A stretch of DNA of 64,000 nt from the NCBI RefSeq assembly GCF_025263485.1, contig NZ_CP079863.1, forward strand, positions 2,232,001 through 2,296,000. Direction: 5' to 3'. The position numbers and the translations under genes are program-made. The notes beneath the pieces are model-generated. The model was not told the origin of the DNA. It made no database searches and saw nothing but the letters and a program-made list of their open reading frames with translations. This document shows, piece by piece, positions 62,021-64,000 of the stretch. Position 1 is the first letter of the stretch. Every line of letters begins with the position of its first letter. The stretch is from Mycobacterium sp. SMC-2 (GTDB taxonomy: Bacteria > Actinomycetota > Actinomycetes > Mycobacteriales > Mycobacteriaceae).

Positions 62021-63004
62021 GTGATTGAAAGCGAGAGTGCTGGAGTGACCGCGGGCACCGAAGTCGGCAAGCTCGGATTCGTCCACTCCGCACTCATCTA
62101 CCAATCCCAGCAGGAGTACATCGATTTCGTGACCCGCTTCGTCAGCGACGGGTTGGCGATGGACGAGGCGGTGATGGTCGCGGTGCCGTCCGACAAGTTG
62201 GCGTTGCTTGACGACGCGCTGCCCGGGTTGCCGGCCGATCTGCAAATGGTCGACATCACTGAGATCGCCCGCAACCCGAGCCGGCTCATGGCGATGGAGG
62301 GGTCTTTCGTCGACGACCACCCCGACCAACGGGTGCGCATCGTCAGTCAACTCGCCTGGCCCGGCCGCACCGAGGAGGAACTGGTGGCCTGTGTGGAGCA
62401 CGAGGCGCTGGTGAACACCGCCATGGACGGCTACCAGGTGACCGGTTTGTGCCTGTACGACGGCAGTCGGCTCGACGACGACGTGCTGGCGGACGCGCGC
62501 GCGACGCACCCCTTGCTGTGGCGGGGCGGCGCGCTGCACCGCAGCGCGGAGTATGCGCCCGATGCCGCCCTGCGGCGCTGCAACCGGCCGCTGCCCGCTA
62601 ACCCGGGGGCCGTCACCTACACCGTCAGGAAGTCGGCGGACCTCAGCCCCGCGCGGTCGTTCGCTACCGACTACGCCGGGTGGGTCGGGTTGTCCGAGGA
62701 CGGAATCGAGGACCTGCAGTTGGTCGCCACCGAGCTGGCCAGCAACAGCTTGATGTACACCGACGGCGCCTGCCAGCTCGCGTTCTGGCGGGACGACGGA
62801 TACCTGGTGTGCGAGGCACGCGACACCGGATGCTTCGAGGATCCGCTGGTGGGCCGGATGGACCCGGGGCCGCGCGGCCCCGCCAGCCGCGGCCTGTACC
62901 TGGTCAACGCCGTCTCGGACCTGGTGCGCACCCACACCACCGCGAGCGGGACGACGATCCAGGCTTACCTCCGGTTCGATCCGTCGGCCGGGCCTACTGG
63001 GTAA
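62021..63004 (+). CDS. MEDS sensor-domain protein with HATPase anti-sigma-type kinase
   Basis: A 327-residue protein. Residues 15-170 are a MEDS (DcmR-like) sensory domain: FVHSALIYQSQQEYIDFVTR, VSDGLAMDEAVMVAVP, then MVDITEIARNPSRLMAM. The C-terminal part, from about 195, is an HATPase_c of the RsbW/anti-sigma type: GIEDLQLVATELASNSLMYT (N-box), CEARDTGCFEDPLVGR and GPASRGLYLVNAVSDLVRTH (G2). Such proteins bind anti-anti-sigma factors and control alternative sigma factors. The GTG at 62021, after AGCAGGGGG, is preferred over the frame opened at 61973. Confidence 0.85.
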   Translation: MIESESAGVTAGTEVGKLGFVHSALIYQSQQEYIDFVTRFVSDGLAMDEAVMVAVPSDKLALLDDALPGLPADLQMVDITEIARNPSRLMAMEGSFVDDHPDQRVRIVSQLAWPGRTEEELVACVEHEALVNTAMDGYQVTGLCLYDGSRLDDDVLADARATHPLLWRGGALHRSAEYAPDAALRRCNRPLPANPGAVTYTVRKSADLSPARSFATDYAGWVGLSEDGIEDLQLVATELASNSLMYTDGACQLAFWRDDGYLVCEARDTGCFEDPLVGRMDPGPRGPASRGLYLVNAVSDLVRTHTTASGTTIQAYLRFDPSAGPTG

Positions 63005-63069
63005 AACGCAAGCAACCCCCGGGAACCGTCCCCCACGCTGCGGTCCCTAGGGTTGCCCGTCTTAATCAG

Positions 63070-63243
63070 CTAGACGCAGATCCCAAGCGCGCTGACTACA
63101 CAACCGCCGCTGGTGGCCCCACCGACGAGTCCTCCGCTGCCAGCCGCCGATGAAGCACATCCTGTCGGGAGTAATAACACCGCGGCCACCCCGGTGGCCG
63201 CCGCTGCAGTTTTCAGGGCTTTCGTAGCGCTTTTCGCCTGCAT
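63070..63243 (-). CDS. Small lipoprotein, 57 residues
   Basis: MQAKSATKALKTAAAATGVA begins a Lys-rich signal peptide; the hydrophobic VAAVLLLPTGCASSA contains a fair lipobox (LPTGC), so lipid attachment at Cys27 is predicted. The mature part is only about 30 residues: Gly/Ser-rich, ending GGCVVSALGICV with two cysteines. No family known; it looks like a short secreted or surface peptide. The start is the ATG at 63243; the open frame continues upstream to 63375, into the insertion-sequence end, without good coding character. Confidence 0.62.
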   Translation of the reverse strand: MQAKSATKALKTAAAATGVAAVLLLPTGCASSAAGSGGLVGGATSGGCVVSALGICV

Positions 63244-63321
63244 GATGAGCCTGCTTTCATCATTCTTTTGAGGGGTTGTTGCACAGCCGTTCAACGACCG
63301 TTGCCCCGGCCCAATGTCGGC

Positions 63322-63428
63322 TGCCAGGAATAAGGGACCAGCTCGGCGCCGGTTTTGCCATGAGCATGGGACCACCCGATTGCCAGTGATGGGACCATCT
63401 GGCTAGCTGTTTTGCCAGTTATGGGACC
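63322..63428. repeat. Four terminal repeat boxes of the IS21-family element
   Basis: TGCCA-N-GGGACCA boxes at 63322-63340, 63356-63374, 63381-63397 and 63413-63428 vary in the middle (AGGAATAA, TGAGCAT, GTGAT, GTTAT) but share the ends. Multiple repeated transposase-binding sites at each end are typical for IS21 members. Confidence 0.7.
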
Positions 63429-63480
63429 ACCCCGGCGTGGCGTTGGGGGCTTCCGGTTGCTCGGCCGCTGTATTGGCCGA

Positions 63481-64000
63481 ATGAGCTACCGGGAGGTGTC
63501 GGTGATCGAAGTCAGGGAGATGCTGCGGTTGTGGCTGCAGGGTCATGGGTTGCGCGAGGTGGCCCGGTTATCGGGCACGGACCGCAAAACGGTGCGCCGG
63601 TATGTGGACCGCGCCCGCGCGTGCGGGCTGGACCGTGACGGCGACGGGTGTCAGTTGACCGACGAGCTGTTGGCGGCGGTGATCGCCGGCGTGCGGCCGA
63701 GTCGGCCCAACGGCAAGAGCCAGGCCTGGGAGACCATCGCCGCCCAGCACGAGCAGATCAAGGCGTGGCTGAAGCAAGACTTGACTCTGACGAAGGTGCA
63801 CACGCTGCTTGGGCGTCGGGGCGTGGTGGTGTCGTATCGAACGTTGCATCGCTATGCCACAACGGAATTGGGGTTCGGGATTCGGCAGGCCACGGTGCCG
63901 GTGGCCGATTGCGAGCCCGGTGCTGAACTGCAGGTCGATTTCGGTCGGCTCGGAATGCTCACTGATGCCGCGGATGGCCGCCGGCGGGTAGTGCAGGGGT
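63481..64000 (+). CDS. istA: IS21-family transposase IstA (N-terminal part)
   Basis: About 173 visible codons from the ATG at 63481. An N-terminal helix-turn-helix, MSYREVSVIEVREMLRLWLQ, then GHGLREVARLSGTDRKTVRR and YVDRAR, binds the terminal repeats. A second DNA-binding part (AHHEQIKAWLKQDL-like, RGVVVSYRTLHRYAT) leads into the RNase-H-fold core, whose first catalytic Asp is in AELQVDFGRLG. The C-terminal catalytic residues are outside the window. Strong identification by motif order. Confidence 0.9.
   Translation, partial: MSYREVSVIEVREMLRLWLQGHGLREVARLSGTDRKTVRRYVDRARACGLDRDGDGCQLTDELLAAVIAGVRPSRPNGKSQAWETIAAQHEQIKAWLKQDLTLTKVHTLLGRRGVVVSYRTLHRYATTELGFGIRQATVPVADCEPGAELQVDFGRLGMLTDAADGRRRVVQG

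Larger units (their letters stand above)
63315..64000 (+). mobile_element. IS21-family insertion sequence, left end (truncated by window)
   Basis: TGTCGGCTGCCAGG at 63315 begins with the TGT of IS21-family ends and is followed by repeated TGCCAG...GGGACCA boxes, then the istA-like transposase gene. The second gene (istB helper ATPase) and the right end lie beyond the window. Left boundary is inferred from the repeats. Confidence 0.75.

Overview
The window is high-GC actinobacterial DNA and is best read as a non-tuberculous Mycobacterium, probably a slow grower of the M. avium-complex type. The evidence is an MmpS/MmpL pair, a complete YrbE/Mce operon, an MspA-family porin, DUF732 and Mce-associated proteins, F420- and mycofactocin-type oxidoreductases, and many fatty-acid degradation genes. 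From memory of the M. tuberculosis map, the order crcB-pgmA ... mmr-DoxX ... cstA-ligB ... two-domain fadE ... double-GntR regulator matches the Rv3069-Rv3060c backbone in reverse. Here about 16 kb (2.0-17.7 kb) and 32 kb (19.6-51.8 kb) of extra genes lie between the backbone blocks.

0-3.4 kb: end of a fluoride channel gene, pgmA, an MFS exporter, and tRNA-Ala(GGC). 3.4-8.3 kb: a patchwork of small genes just after the tRNA. It holds a frameshifted Tat-exported DUF1906 gene, a Met-rich small membrane protein behind a RicR-type copper operator, a DUF4189 protein, and a quinone-oxidoreductase/MarR pair separated by three copies of one operator. 8.3-18.2 kb: a frameshifted SDR, mmpS-mmpL with a palindromic promoter, membrane/secreted proteins, a classical glycogen phosphorylase and the SMR exporter mmr.

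18.2-28.3 kb: hydrolase, DoxX, then an SDR plus an APH-type kinase. Beyond a small secreted protein and a porin, a convergent operon encodes thiolase, enoyl-CoA hydratase, alpha-methylacyl-CoA racemase and an ACAD10/11-like acyl-CoA dehydrogenase. Together these suggest catabolism of a hydroxy or branched acyl-CoA. An F420-dependent oxidoreductase follows behind a 16-codon leader ORF. 28.3-36.6 kb: bifunctional AdhE, a 3Fe-4S ferredoxin, a divergent two-component system, a cytochrome P450 and an NDMA-type alcohol dehydrogenase form an alcohol/aldehyde oxidation locus. 36.6-40.5 kb: an orphan primase-polymerase, a cyclic-nucleotide-binding gene broken by an in-frame stop, a nitroreductase and an Hsp70-like ATPase.

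40.7-51.8 kb: an 11-gene run whose first junctions are four-base stop/start overlaps: STAS-like, CAP-domain and DUF732 proteins, YrbEA, YrbEB, MceA-F, ending in a decayed Mce-associated gene. 51.8-63.0 kb: cstA, ligB, SDR, two-domain acyl-CoA dehydrogenase, a DUF35/lipid-transfer-thiolase pair, a fused double GntR regulator and a MEDS-HATPase regulator. The window ends with a tiny lipoprotein and the left part of an IS21-family element.

At least four genes are disrupted in this window (DUF1906, SDR, cyclic-nucleotide-binding, Mce-associated). This means either real decay in accessory DNA or sequence errors; the calls below keep both possibilities open.
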